Positions 21,585 through 33,031 of a stretch of 64,000 nucleotides of DNA are shown in pieces (positions within the stretch are counted from its first letter, which is position 1; each line of letters begins with the position of its first letter). A model generated the notes under the pieces. That model was not told where the DNA came from. It was given only the letters and a program-made list of their open reading frames with translations, and did no database searches. The stretch comes from Sanderia malayensis (Eukaryota; Cnidaria; Scyphozoa; Semaeostomeae; Pelagiidae): NCBI GenBank assembly GCA_013076295.1, contig RQOL01000772.1, forward strand, positions 4,860,375 through 4,924,374, read 5' to 3'. A program made the position numbers and the translations under genes.

Positions 21585-22230
21585 GTGGATGCCGATGTAG
21601 ATAATACCAACCTCTTTCATTTTTGGAACAATGAGGGAGGTCGCAACACTTCTCTCAACGAAGAGATCAAACATATTTTCGAACTTACCCTTCGGCTGAA
21701 CATTTCTCTCCACCTACACTTCGTACCATCTGCAGAACAACTCGCAGATGAACTCTACGATTCCGTTCCGATATTGACTGTCGTCTTTCAGACCCTGTTT
21801 GGTCTATCGTTGATCGCTCGTTTGGCCCTCACGTTTGACCTCATGGCCATTGCCGACAACGCCCGCATTGACAAAAATGGTTTCAGACTACCATTCTACT
21901 CACAGTTCCCCTGCAAAAAAGCCTGCGCCACGAATGTTTTTTCTCAGGAACTTTTCCCTTGAGAGGTACTACGTCTTCCCCCCGTTTGTTCTAATAGGAC
22001 CACTTTTGAGATTCCTACGGAGTTCAGGCTGCTCGGTCTCCATGGTCATCCCGGATGTCTGTCCTAGGAAATTTTGGTGGCCTCTTCTAACATCGCATGC
22101 GACAGACAAGCTCCTGGTCGGTGCCAAACGACAGTTGGGAACCCTAGAATACCCTCCAACGAGGACCCAAGGCTGGCATAGCAAGCCTCTTCAATGGGAC
22201 CTATGGGTTTTTTCTTTGATAGTTTGATTA
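21585..22230 (+). pseudogene. RNase H region of the DIRS-like element
   Basis: The translation reads LRLNISLHLHFVPSAEQLAD, then FDLMAIADNARIDKNGFRLP, then in the next frame RYYVFPPFVLIGPLLRFLR and VIPDVCPRKFWWPLL. This is the conserved RNase H-like C-terminal segment that follows the reverse transcriptase in DIRS/Ngaro elements. A frame change near 21960 breaks it. Confidence 0.7.
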
Positions 22231-22394
22231 CGTTTATTATCTTTGCGTTGCCTTTGTAATTTTTTCACTGGGGTTATCTTATGACCTCTTAAGTGTCGTT
22301 TTTTAGTCTTGTAATGAATATCATTCATTCTCTTGGTTTTCTCCTCTTCAACTGCTCACTCTCCGTTTTTTGCTCTTTCCCGCCTCCTAGCTTG

Positions 22395-23290
22395 CAGTGT
22401 GTGTACCGCGCACTTGGAAACCGGCGACAAGATGCATTACATGTCTTCACCCAAATGATCTTGACTGTTATTTCTGCCAACAATGTGGTCGTCCGGCAGC
22501 CTCCAACTTTGCCAGCCCTCCTTCCTTGGTCCATGTTGTCACCTCACAAATTGAGGACCGAAAAGACGCCTTGGTAACCCGGCAGCTGATCACTTAGTCA
22601 AAGATTACCTCTCTGTCGTGAAAGAGCAACAATCCATAGCTAGAGTCTCACAATGCCAAGTTTCTCCTCTTTTTATGGACAAACTGGAGAAAATATGTGA
22701 CCATCTAAAATCCCGTATCCTCTCTTCGGGGGACTCCCCATACCTCCTGTACGCGTTGGTACGGGATCTGGCGTTTTTCAGCATCGACTTCTTCTAAGGC
22801 AACAGGGCCTCCGATCTTGGCTGCGTAAAGTGGGTGGATGTGATGATTTCCCCCGACAGATCCCTTCTCGTCTTTAATCAAGTCGCCGGAAAGGGCAAAT
22901 TGACGAACGCTCTGTCGTCGCCGCTTGGAGCGTTTGTCAATTTGCCCCGTGGCAAACCTACATCTGGTTCGTCTGATGACAATCGACCTCAGCTTGCGCT
23001 TCCAGACTATAGCCGACGTAGCACTCTCCATATCTTAACCAGTTTGAGAGTAGAACAATGGCCTTCAATGACAATAGGTTACTATTCTCACTGAGGGCTC
23101 ATTTGTTCAAAGGAGAACTAGGATCATTGCACCTTTCTTATACCCCTGTGGGCACTGCGCGCAATAGCCCTGGACCCGAGATGCCTGATCCGTGGCTTTA
23201 TAGCAGTTGGGCATCCACAGACCACTCCCGTCTCACTTTTCACAAGCTTCAAGCGTTGCTCTACCAAAATGATTTAGATATTAACTTGTA
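22395..23290 (+). pseudogene. Zinc-finger and tyrosine-recombinase-like region
   Basis: A CITCLHPNDLDCYFCQQCG finger is followed, after stops and shifts, by SPYLLYALVRDLAFFSIDFF, then WVDVMISPDRSLLVFNQVAG, and later HCTFLIPLW. The order resembles the finger plus recombinase of DIRS-type elements. Stops at several points make it inactive. I do not see an intact R..HxxR/Y catalytic set. Confidence 0.5.
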
Positions 23291-23892
23291 GTTCTTTGAC
23301 AAGTTGAAAGCAAGGTTGCTCTAAAACACCGAAGTTGCCTTCATTTGCTTTAGGAAACGAGCTTTCCCTCCTAGCTATAGTCACAAGAAAACCATTTTCA
23401 CTCGTTGTTTGCAAATTTAGAACTTGCGCAGCCTTCTATAAATCTGACAAAAACGAGGCAATATTACGCAATTACGCAATATTATAAAAAATTACGCAAT
23501 ATCTTAAAAAAAGCAGCCTCGTTTTCATGAAAAGCATCCAGATTAGGAAACGAGCTATACCTTTAAGCTACTATAGTCACAAGAAAGCCATTTCCACTAA
23601 TTGTTTGCAAATTCAGCACGTTGCGCAGCCTGTTAAGAATTCTGACCAAAACGAGGCAATATTACGCAACATCTAGAATATGCTTGTCCCATTAATTACC
23701 CACTCAGGTGATACCTACCTCACTCACCGCCTGGACTAAAATGACATATTTTACCCCTAGTTTCCCCCATATCTCCGTTGTATGGCCATAAACTACATTT
23801 TTATGACCATTTTTATGGACTAAAGGTATTTTAAAGAAGCAAAACAGTTGTATATGAATAAAAATATAGAAACAAAATATATATGAATTAAG

Positions 23893-24349
23893 TCACAACG
23901 TAGAAAATTGTTTTGCAAAGCGTCCATTACTGCCTTTGTCTAAGTGCCCCACAACTTTGTCATCTTTGAGCACACCCACGGTATGTATCCTTTGGGCTCT
24001 CTTGTTATCTTTTAGCTCTAAAGCTTCATTAATTGCAGGTCTCCATACACTTTGGTACACGTGATAACCTTTTATGAGATAGAAGGCTCCAATTTTTTGT
24101 AACAATAACCGGCAGTTCAGCATCGAAAGGAATTAAAATTTCGTTTATTGGCCTTAATACCTCCTTTGTATCTTCAAAGAACTTGACAGGTTTGGGTACT
24201 TTAATTAGTGCCATTAATAAAGTTCTACTGATCGGATCCAAAGCATTGCTTGTATGAATGGAATTAAAGGCAAACCCCCTGGCTGAAAAAATGCAAAAAC
24301 TACAAAATGCAAATAATGAAAGTTGAGCATTTATTGCAAAACGGAACAA
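23893..24349 (-). pseudogene. Broken fragment of a repetitive HIRAN-like gene
   Basis: Two overlapping minus-strand frames together give KEVLRPINEILIPFDAELPV and GYHVYQSVWRPAINEALELK, then HTVGVLKDDKVVGHLDK. The phrase GYHVY..VW.P with VGVLKDDKVVGHL resembles a short HIRAN-like domain found in many copies in invertebrate genomes. A frame change near 24120 separates the two halves. It is probably part of a decayed element. Confidence 0.45.
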
Positions 24350-24385
24350 AACAGTAATTAATATAAAACAGAACTAAAATTTGAA

Positions 24386-24707
24386 ATGCTTCGATTAAAC
24401 CCTCGAATAAAGGCTATCCCTTAATCCTATATTAAAATGTTTTTCAATAAAAGCCCCCTCTATTAAACGCCCCCTCGAATAAACGCTCCCTTGTAAAGGG
24501 GCGTGTATATGAAACACACAGAATGTTGATGATAAGTTTCAACTAGATATTTTTTTGAAATTATAGTTCTGGAATGTGGAACCAGACCTTTTTAGTTGTT
24601 AAGTGTGATCATCATTAGATGTTTATTAATAAACGCCTCCATCTTTTAAACCCCCCCTGAAATATCAGAGAATTTAATAGAAGCCCGGGGCGTTTAATCG
24701 AAGCATT
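24386..24707. mobile_element. MITE with AATGCTTCGATTAAAC ends
   Basis: The left end AATGCTTCGATTAAAC and the right end GTTTAATCGAAGCATT are exact inverted copies. The interior carries repeated TAAACGCCCC(C)T blocks in both orientations. There is no coding capacity. The design is similar to that of the element at 13652-13963. Confidence 0.65.
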
Positions 24708-24939
24708 ACGGTAAATCTTTCGCATAACTTCGCTTAATCGAAGCATAAGTTTGCAACACCCAGGACAATTAGCAAATTCCATAATGCGGAATCAATTCCG
24801 ATGACGTCAGTAAAATATACTTTTAAACAGGTATACAATACTTGACTTCTATTCTAATACGATTCAGCAGGAACAAAATAGCATAGGGGTCCAGGGCCTA
24901 GAACCACGCACTTGCTTGTATGGGTCGAGTTATGGACGA

Positions 24940-25160
24940 AACCCCTGACAGAAAAATTTTTGAAAAATCTTCGAAATACAGGTAATTGCATTGGGATGGC
25001 TATAATTCAGGTTTGAAAGACGAAGATATATTGTACGAGTTTTTTGAGACAGATTTACAGAAGAGTGGCTTGGCCTAAAGTTTACGTAATTGCTTGTATG
25101 AGTTGAATTATAAACAAACCCCCTGGCTGAAAAATTTTGGAAAAATCTTGTTATGTGTTA
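24940..25160. repeat. Isolated copy of the 178-bp satellite monomer
   Basis: It contains GGATGGCTATAATTCAGGTT, the GAGTGGCTTGGCC block and TATGAGTTGAATTATA, the same monomer that forms the arrays at 39.2-41.7 kb, here in about 1.2 copies and more diverged. Confidence 0.75.
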
Positions 25161-25199
25161 TCTCCAAGATGATTCTACTTGGGGTAAATATTTGGCAGC

Positions 25200-27058
25200 A
25201 GATCTTTTTGTGAATAGACCCCTTTCAGAAAAGAACTTCAGAGAATAATACCAATACCTCACTGAGTACACACTGGAGGGAAAAAGCAAATTAAATGAAA
25301 CCAACTGTCTGACCGAAGACATAATAGAATGTTTGAAGTCTCTAATTGGGTCTCCTGAACAATGTGAAAAACTTGGTTGATATTTTCCAGTTTTTCAATC
25401 AGTTTGGTTTGAAAAGAAAGCCCACATCTTTTGAATTGCTTGCATATTCAGGGTAGGTGCTAAAATTAGAAAAATGCCCTTTACTTTTCTTTTGTTTGAT
25501 GTGGTTTTGACAGGTAATGACAAAGCTTCACCATCAAGACTTTCCAACTTACATCATTAACTTAATAGTTACAAAATTTGATTCTCCTCACTGAATTACT
25601 TTCATTATAATAGCCTTTTATGCACTGCATATAATGTACATAGATCTTGTTCTGTTGATGATATGTTTGGAGCTGTTTTATTCAAAGATTGTTGTGCTTC
25701 ATTTTCTTTAGCTGAATTCCAGTTTTGTTTTTACCGTGTAGACTGGTTTGCACACAGAATCTGTTTTAAGATACTGTATAATACATTTGTTCTGCTCTAA
25801 TAATTCCAGTTATATTGAAATTTCTGTTAGAGTGCTCCTTGATGTTTGTACAGAGTTGTTCCAAATTTAGGCCCGGTCATACAACCCTAGCTTGAGGGCT
25901 TGTGGCCCAAGCATCTGTTCAGGCGTACTTTTGGCAAAGATACTCACTGCTCCGAAGATATTCTTAGTATTCCAAGAATTTAAATAATAATTTTCCAGTT
26001 GAAAATTTCAGCGCAAAGATGACACAAAAAAAGTTTGGCTCCACAGCTTCTAGGATTTCCTCAATTGCGGTGGAAATCCCAGTGATTTTCAGAAAGCGTT
26101 AGTGCGGTTGCGCAGAAATGGGAATTTCTGAACAACAAACGATGTTCATATATCCCCAACAATATCTTTATGAGAGAATCTGACCTGACTCGATTTTGTT
26201 GAATTATCAGGTAATCTTGCGAGATATGCTTGCAAGAAATTCAACCCACCCATCCATCTATTTGAGACTTTACAGCGTTTTGGGTGGGTAAAATCCGAGA
26301 TAAATGGTCAAAGATAAAAGTTACCAACTTTCGGTGGAACTTTGTCTTGGGTGAAGCCGATGGTGCTAAATTCCTCATGTGATGTAAAGGTTTCTTTCAC
26401 CTATTAATTAGGCCCGTTTCAGAAATCGGTTCATATTGTTGTGTTAACCTTGGACTTGATGCTTCCTGAACTAATTACAGCATTCTTGTTTCTAATTACA
26501 ATCAATATAAGCTTAAGTTTTATTTTCAAAAGTCGAAACGGTTTGCTAAAGAGGCCCTTGAGAGCGCAAACAAAGTAAAGTTTGATGACACAAGGAAGAT
26601 CAATTTCAAGTTTAATGATTCAAGTAATAATATAATACCCAATAATATGCAATACTTACCAACTGAATTAGCCAAGATCTAAACATTTAAATTCCGATTT
26701 CTTCCTGATTCACAGGTCCACATTGCGGAAAACGGATTCGATTCAATTTATTTGTCGACCCATTATTCATGTTTGATCGATGAATGAAATGATAAGTCAG
26801 TGTCGGGAGGGCGTCAGTCATTGTGGCATTGTGGGAGAGCCACAGAGTTAAATACTGGACAAAATGGTGTAGTGTCGTTTCGTATAGTGGCTCGTGGCTG
26901 GCGACTCTGCTGATCGCATGATCATTATACGACAACGACATACTATCCCCCGCCATACTCTTGTGTGCATAATAAACGTACTCCCCCCGCTTATTAACTT
27001 TTGAAAATGCCTCCCCCCGGAGCTTATTATGACCCCCCCACTTGTTGTTTTTGGGCAA
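25200..27058. other. No supported gene
   Basis: The stretch contains short coding-like scraps (for example CLKSLIGSPEQCEKLG near 25330, plus strand) that stop quickly, and a run of poly-C blocks at 26955-27040. I see no intact gene or clear element boundary. It is probably old transposon debris. Confidence 0.35.
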
Positions 27059-27061
27059 TAA

Positions 27062-27886
27062 AGGCCGGATTACACTATCATCTTTAGGTAATTGTTGCTT
27101 CAATTTTTTCCGTGATCACGGACAACACGAGAAAATGATAGTGTAACTGTACCTTCAAGTTCCTTGTTGCTGCTTGTTTTGGGGGATTACGCAGTAGGTG
27201 TTAATTCATCTTTCTGAATTTTCTTTTGATCGTCGTTCAAATTGTTCCTTCAGAATTTTAATCCCTTCAAACGCACCGACAGATTTCGTGACAATTTTCT
27301 TGATGGTACATGGGTATTTTAATACTGAGCTCACTTGCTGTTGTTCATGTGTTTGTGTTTTCTTATTTGTACATCATATTAGTATAGTAAAACTGCGATC
27401 AAGCGTAAATTTTTATGAACATGGACCATTCTGAGGAATGCATTTTAAAACAATTTCACGAGTTCTTGCAAAGCAGGCAGATTGCTGAAGAAGGTGAAGA
27501 GGTCTTAGAAATCGATAGTCCAAGACCACAGACAAGTAGAATAGCTGCAGCAGCAGCGTTTTTTCGTTCTTTTTCGTTGTTGTTCCATTTTAATACAAAA
27601 ATCATGCGCGCTCAAATCTTGAATTCAAACTTATTCACGTACCATCAAGAAAATTGTCACGAAATCTGTCGGTGCGTTTGAAGGGATTAAAATTCTGAAG
27701 GAACAATTTGAACGACGATCAAAAGAAAATTCAGAAAGATGAATTAACACCTACTGCGTAATCCCCCAAAACAAGCAGCAACAAGGAACTTGAAGGTACA
27801 GTTACACTATCATTTTCTCGTGTTGTCCGTGATCACGGAAAAAATTGAAGCAACAATTACCTAAAGATGATAGTGTAATCCGGCCT
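27062..27886. mobile_element. Harbinger-type MITE, copy 1
   Basis: Starts AGGCCGGATTACACTATCAT and ends with the complement, flanked by TAA on both sides (27059-27061, 27887-27889). The inverted arms are about 250 bp each. The centre includes a short open frame (27415 on, QFHEFLQSRQIAEEGEEVLE) of unknown origin. TAA/TTA duplication indicates PIF/Harbinger. Confidence 0.85.
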
Positions 27887-27947
27887 TAAGAATTTTTGAA
27901 TTTCTTGTTTTGCACTGCCTTGTATTGTTCTTAAAGGGGAGGCGTTA

Positions 27948-29592
27948 AGGCCGGATTAAGGCCGGATTACACTATCATCTTTAGGTAATTGTTGCTTCAA
28001 TTTTTTCCGTGATCACGGACAACACGAGAAAATGATAGTGTAACTGCACCTTCAAGTTCCTTGTTGCTGCTTGTTTTGGGGGATTACGCAGTAGGTGTTA
28101 ATTCATCTTTCTGAAATTTCTTTTGATCGTCGTTCAAATTGTTCCTTCAGAATGTTAATCCCTTCAAATGCACCGACAGATTTCGTGACAATTTTCTTGA
28201 TGGTACATGGGTATTTTAATACTGAACTCACTTGCCGTTGTTCGTGTGTTTGTGTTTTCTTATTTTTACATCATATTAGTATTGTAAAACTGCGATCAAG
28301 TGTGAATTTGTATGAAAATGGACCATTCTGAGAAATGAATTTAAAAACAACTTCACGAGTTCTTGCAAAGCAGGCAGATTGCTGGAAAAGGTGAAGAAGT
28401 CGTAGAGATCGAAGTAGTCCAAGACCACAGACAAGTAGAATAGCTGCAGGCAGCAGCAGCGCTTTTTCGATCTTTTTCGTTGTTGTTCCATTTTAATACT
28501 AAAATCGTGCGCGCTCAAATCTTGAATTCAAACTTATTCATGTACCATCAAGAAAATTGTCACGAAATCTGTCGGTGCGTTTGAAGGGATTAAAATTCTG
28601 AAGGAACAATTTGAACGACGATCAAAAGAAATTTCAGAAAGATGAATTAACACCTACTGCGTAATCCCCCAAAACAAGCAGCAACAAGGAACTTGAAGGT
28701 GCAGTTACACTATCATTTTCTCGTGTTGTCCGTGATCACGGAAAAAATTGAAGCAACAATTACCTAAAGATGATAGTGTAATCCGGCCTTTACACTATCA
28801 TCTTTAGGTAATTGTTGCTTCAATTTTTTCCGTGATCACGGACAACACGAGAAAATGATAGTGTAACTGCACCTTCAAGTTCCTTGTTGCTGCTTGTTTT
28901 GGGGGATTACGCAGTAGGTGTTAATTCATCTTTCTGAAATTTCTTTTGATCGTCGTTCAAATTGTTCCTTCAGAATTTTAATCCCTTCAAACGCACCGAC
29001 AGATTTCGTGACAATTTTCTTGATGGTACATGAATAAGTTTGAATTCAAGATTTGAGCGCGCACGATTTTAGTATTAAAATGGAACAACAACGAAAAAGA
29101 TCGAAAAAGCGCTGCTGCTGCCTGCAGCTATTCTACTTGTCTGTGGTCTTGGACTAATTCGATCTCTACGACTTCTTCACCTTCTCCCTCCAGCAATCTG
29201 CCTGCTTTGCAAGAACTCGTGAAGTTGTTTTTAAATTCATTTCTCAGAATGGTCCATTTTCATACAAATTCACACTTGATCGCAGTTTTACAATACTAAT
29301 ATGATGTAAAAATAAGAAAACACAAACACACGAACAACGGCAAGTGAGTTCAGTATTAAAATACCCATGTACCATCGAGAAAATTGTCACGAAATCTGTC
29401 GGTGCGTTTGAAGGGATTAAAATTCTGAAGGAACAATTTGAACGACGATCAAAAGAAAATTCAGAAAGATGAATTAACACCTACTGCGTAATCCCCCAAA
29501 ACAAGCAGCAACAAGGAACTTGAAGGTGCAGTTACACTATCATTTTCTCGTGTTGTCCGTGATCACGGAAAAAATTGAAGCAACAATTACCT
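27948..29592. mobile_element. Harbinger-type MITE, copy 3, split by copy 2
   Basis: Its first eleven bases (AGGCCGGATTA, 27948-27958) are separated from the rest, which resumes at 28790 with TTACACTATC after copy 2. The right end stops at AACAATTACCT (29592), lacking the last 24 or so bases. The order shows that copy 2 inserted into the inverted repeat of this copy at TTA. Confidence 0.8.
27959..28789. mobile_element. Harbinger-type MITE, copy 2, inserted in copy 3
   Basis: A complete AGGCC...GGCCT copy of 831 bp flanked by TTA (27956-27958 and 28790-28792). The target TTA lies at positions 9-11 of the copy 3 terminus. Its arms are nearly identical to those of copy 1. Confidence 0.85.
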
Positions 29593-29698
29593 TTCTTTAA
29601 TGCATAAACTACATCTTTTGTTTGAACTATTGTAGACTCGACTCGGCTTGTTGAAAGTATTTTCCAAGAGATTGCGTGGTCGATGTTTCTGTCTTTAA
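29593..29698. other. Spacer between MITE copy 3 and the Harbinger cluster
   Basis: About 100 bp of AT-rich sequence with no feature seen. Confidence 0.4.
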
Positions 29699-29850
29699 GG
29701 GCCTGTTTACATGAGGTGGGTCAGCCCGGCTAGCCGGGCTGGCTCACCTTAAGTGAGATCTGGTATTACAATTGATTCTTTTGTTAAATCTAGTTATGTT
29801 TATATGAGAAGCGGGCTAGCCCGGCAAGGTGAGATCCGTGAATCGCAAGG
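29699..29850. mobile_element. Left end of an older Harbinger copy
   Basis: GGGCCTGTTTACATGAG begins after TTA. Blocks of CAGCCCGGCTAGCCGGGCTG follow, as in the complete copy next door. Its remainder continues after 33167 (GATCCGTCTCAGGTGGG...) but the right terminus is not clear. It was the target of the complete element. Confidence 0.55.
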
Positions 29851-30020
29851 TGAGGGCCTGTTTATATGAGACGGGCCAGCCCGGGTAGCCGGGCTGGCCC
29901 GCTTTCATGGAGTATTTTTGGGGTATTTTTCAGCCCGGGTTTATATGAGAATTTCCAGGTGAGGTAGATTTCAGCCCGGCCGTTTTGGCGGGAAATTTGC
30001 GCTTCCTTGTGAAAATTAAA

Positions 30021-31355
30021 ATGGCAACTGACAATGTACATCGGCTTCGTAAAATGATATCGATAATCATTGCCCAGTTTTTAGCTTTATTTGGATTAAC
30101 CTTGCAACTACACGGCTTAATAATGTTATGGAGACTTTATGAAAGTCAACGGAATGATGCTGTACTTGCTCTGGTTCTTCGTAAGCGCAATCACTTCTTA
30201 TACAAATTAAGAAAATCACGTTTGCGAAGACTGAGAAGAAAGCCAAGAAGTTGCTGGTACAAACCAGGACGGTCTGATAAATGGTGGGATAACATGATTG
30301 GTGGTACGGCTCCAGAAAAAAGTTGGAGGAAAAACTTTAGAATGACAAAAGCAGAATTTCATGACTTAGTTGGTCAATTAGCCAATGTTATTTCCCCAAG
30401 AGCAAATTCCCCAAACTACAGAGCATTGAGTACGGAAAAGAAATTGGCAGTTACTTTATATTTTCTGAAGGATACAGGATCTCTCTCCATGACAGCCAAT
30501 ACATTTGGTATTCATGTATCTACAGTGTCAGTGGTGTTGCATGAAGTCTGCAAGGCTTTATCAGAATCATTAGGGCCTAAATTACTTTCTTTGCCATCAA
30601 ATGAAGTGCAAATGAGAAAAAAAGGATCCGAGTTTGAAGCTAAATTTGGAATGGTGCAAGCATTTGGTTGCATTGACGGTACTCACATTCCTATAAAGCG
30701 ACCTTTCAAAAACTCCCAGTCCTTCTTTTGTTATAAAATGTTCCACTCTCTTAATGTCCAGGCAGTTTGCGATTATAGAGGGATGTTTATGGATGTCGAG
30801 TGTCGTTGGCCAGGCAGCACTCATGATGCTAAAGTTTTTGCAAATTCATCAATAAACCAGAAGTTGAGGGATGGTGAACTTCCAAAAACATTTCAGACAA
30901 TCCTTCCAGGATATGACAAGATCCCAAACTATCTGATTGGCGATCCTGCCTACCCCCTCACCCCATTCTGTATGAAAGAGTTTGACAGCTGCACAACAAA
31001 CGAACAAGTTGTATTTAATGGCCTACTGCGGACAGCTAGAAACCCAATTGAAAGTGCATTTGGCAGACTAAAAGCTAGATGGGCTATCTTAACAAGGAAA
31101 ATGGATCTCAACATTGATACTATCCCAATTGTTGTGTATTCATGTTTTGTGTTGCACAATTTTTGTGAATTACACAATAGTTATGTTGATGACAGCATTG
31201 TTAGGAACCAAATTCAAAATTCCAAAGAAAATGAGGAAGCAAATAAAAATAGCCCAGACCCTGTTTACTCCAGCATATCTGGAGAGGGAGAGGTGGTTAG
31301 ATCTATTCTGACAAAGTACATAAAAGACAATTTACCAGACAATCTAGTTGAATAG
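30021..31355 (+). CDS. PIF/Harbinger transposase (HARBI1-like)
   Basis: The ATG at 30021 gives 444 residues. After a basic N-terminus comes a helix-turn-helix region (KLAVTLYFLKDTGSLSMTAN), then the DDE_4-type nuclease: FGCIDGTHIPIKRP (first Asp), CRWPGSTHDAKVF (second Asp), YLIGDPAYPLTPF and NPIESAFGRLKARW (catalytic Glu). From family knowledge it cuts the element's ends and inserts at a 3-bp target, working with a Myb-like partner that brings it into the nucleus. Open upstream codons extend the frame to 29985 but without ATG. No lesions are seen. The same fold is domesticated in vertebrate HARBI1. Confidence 0.93.
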   Translation: MATDNVHRLRKMISIIIAQFLALFGLTLQLHGLIMLWRLYESQRNDAVLALVLRKRNHFLYKLRKSRLRRLRRKPRSCWYKPGRSDKWWDNMIGGTAPEKSWRKNFRMTKAEFHDLVGQLANVISPRANSPNYRALSTEKKLAVTLYFLKDTGSLSMTANTFGIHVSTVSVVLHEVCKALSESLGPKLLSLPSNEVQMRKKGSEFEAKFGMVQAFGCIDGTHIPIKRPFKNSQSFFCYKMFHSLNVQAVCDYRGMFMDVECRWPGSTHDAKVFANSSINQKLRDGELPKTFQTILPGYDKIPNYLIGDPAYPLTPFCMKEFDSCTTNEQVVFNGLLRTARNPIESAFGRLKARWAILTRKMDLNIDTIPIVVYSCFVLHNFCELHNSYVDDSIVRNQIQNSKENEEANKNSPDPVYSSISGEGEVVRSILTKYIKDNLPDNLVE

Positions 31356-31439
31356 TATTTTATTGCATTAATGTTATTCAGTTCATGTCATAATCTGTTC
31401 ATGTTATATTCAGTTAATGACTACAAAATTTGTCAGTTA

Positions 31440-32534
31440 TTATAATTCTTCAAATACTCTGCTGAATGATTCTTGGCCAACAGTTGCTTGGTTTTGGAAG
31501 GTCTGTCTTTGCAGCCCATGTGGACTATTGGCTCCATGTTGCATGTTCTGTTGATACACAGAAGCAGAAGAATTTGGGAAAGGGGGACAATTTTGATAGA
31601 ACAAATTTTGGTTGTATGACTGATTATTAGCCATAGCGCGAGCCAAAAGCTCCATGGAGTGGCTGATCCCTTCTCCAATTTGCTTCATTGATGAACCAAT
31701 ATCTTTTATAGCTTCTGATAAAAGATTGCTTGACTGCTTCATTGACTGTGCTAGCTCTTTCCTAAACTTTGTGTCCTCCTTTGCTTCATTTATCAGCATA
31801 TGGTCTCGTTGTGCTGCTGAAAGAGCTTTCTCAAGGTGTTTTCGTTTATTATCAATTAGTTTTGGTACCTCGTTTTGTGCAGGCTTGCGTTTCCTGCTAT
31901 TTTCTATGAGCTCTACTTCAGCGTCACCATCTTTATCTGAGGCAACTAGGCTTTCAGCATCATTATCATTCTCTAGGCCATCTTGTGAAACATCAAGCAA
32001 TGCTTCGGCGTTTGCAATATTGGAAGGATGTGCAACTTCTCGACCTCGAGAGAAAGAATCAGTTCCAACTCCAGAAGATAACGGCTCTACTGCTGATGTA
32101 CCACCCCAGATTTTTACCAATTCGTCATAGAATTCAAACACCAACTTGCCACTCCCACTTCTTCGTCCTGACACGACTGCACGAGAAAAATTCTGTCTTA
32201 TCTCCTTCACTTTCTCTTGAATCCGGGAATACCCTTTTTTAATGAGATCTGCATCTTCCTTAACTTTATGATAATACACTTTTTTTTCTTTTTCGTTCAG
32301 CTTTTGTATATCATTATCCGAAATTGAATGTGCAGCCACAGGCCCAAACAGTTCGACTCCTTTCTCGGCATACTTCTCTGCCATCAACAAACGCAGTTGT
32401 GTGTACTGCGCTGGACGATCACCATCAAAATCCAAATTCCGGTATTCCATTTTACTTTTGTAACTGCTGATTGCAGCTATCAAACATTCCACCATCTCTG
32501 TGGACCACCGAAATTGCTTCTTCTTCGTCGCCAT
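31440..32534 (-). CDS. Harbinger Myb/SANT-like accessory protein
   Basis: The ATG at 32534 (MATKKKQFRW) gives 364 residues; the open frame extends upstream to 32744 without being needed. Residues 5-100 form a trihelix/Myb-SANT-like DNA-binding domain (FRWSTEMVECLIAAISSYKS, FEFYDELVKIWGG). A central acidic linker and a basic SRKRKPAQNEV stretch are followed by a helical, Q/N-rich tail with several SMKQ repeats. In Harbinger elements such proteins bind the terminal repeats and carry the transposase to the nucleus. It is convergent with the transposase and intact. Confidence 0.87.
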   Translation of the reverse strand: MATKKKQFRWSTEMVECLIAAISSYKSKMEYRNLDFDGDRPAQYTQLRLLMAEKYAEKGVELFGPVAAHSISDNDIQKLNEKEKKVYYHKVKEDADLIKKGYSRIQEKVKEIRQNFSRAVVSGRRSGSGKLVFEFYDELVKIWGGTSAVEPLSSGVGTDSFSRGREVAHPSNIANAEALLDVSQDGLENDNDAESLVASDKDGDAEVELIENSRKRKPAQNEVPKLIDNKRKHLEKALSAAQRDHMLINEAKEDTKFRKELAQSMKQSSNLLSEAIKDIGSSMKQIGEGISHSMELLARAMANNQSYNQNLFYQNCPPFPNSSASVYQQNMQHGANSPHGLQRQTFQNQATVGQESFSRVFEEL

Positions 32535-32693
32535 TTTTCGTACAAAACATGTGGGGGAAGATTTGGGCGGGAATTTGACTACATTTATCGAGGCATAGGA
32601 ATTGTAAGCGAGGCTAGCCCGGTTGCCGGCCCGGGCTGAACTGTTTACATGGAGAAAACTCAGCCCGTTTAGGTGAGATCGCGGGTGCTCGCT

Positions 32694-33031
32694 CCCGAGA
32701 TAATAATAATAATAAAATACATTTATAGGGCGCAAATTCAACAAACGTTTTCAAATGCGCCTTACAAGTTTGCAAACTAAATTAAAAGTAATAAAAAATA
32801 ATTAAAACTCTGGGCCTATTTATATGCTTGTTTAAAGAGTACAGTTTTTAGTTTATGTTTAAAAGAACTAAAGTTTGATGTACACCTGACATCGTAAGGA
32901 AGAACATTCCAAAGTCTTGGAGCAGCAGCAATAAAAGCTCTATCCCCTATTGTAGGCAAGGTCTTGAACGATGGCGGCGATAGAAAGAACTTATCCTTTG
33001 ATCTTAGACTGTATCCAGAATTAGATCTCAC
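32694..33031 (-). mobile_element. 5'-truncated LINE fragment (reverse-transcriptase tail)
   Basis: Minus-strand codons 33031-32816 encode GDRAFIAAAPRLWNVLPYDV and FKHKLKTVLFKQAY, the characteristic C-terminus of non-LTR reverse transcriptases. A TTA-repeat tail (ATAATAATAATAATA on the plus strand, 32699-32715) marks the 3' end. It was inserted into the Harbinger element. Confidence 0.82.

Larger units (their letters stand above)
21297..23738. mobile_element. DIRS-like (tyrosine-recombinase) retroelement remnant
   Basis: The outer ends are inverted: TAGTCCAGGCGGTGAGTGAG (21297 on) and its complement at the right (ending 23738). The inversion extends over a few hundred bases (21297-21590 against 23343-23738), with a duplicated arm segment on the right. 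Inside, on the plus strand, are an RNase H-like region, a C-x2-C...C-x2-C finger, and a decayed recombinase-like region. Inverted termini, RNase H and tyrosine recombinase in this order are the DIRS pattern. Gag and the polymerase core are missing and several frames are broken, so the copy is dead. Confidence 0.7.

Noticed and set aside
26687..27103. 138-residue minus-strand frame
   Set aside because: It runs through a MITE terminus and poly-G/C blocks and has no recognisable motif; treated as chance.
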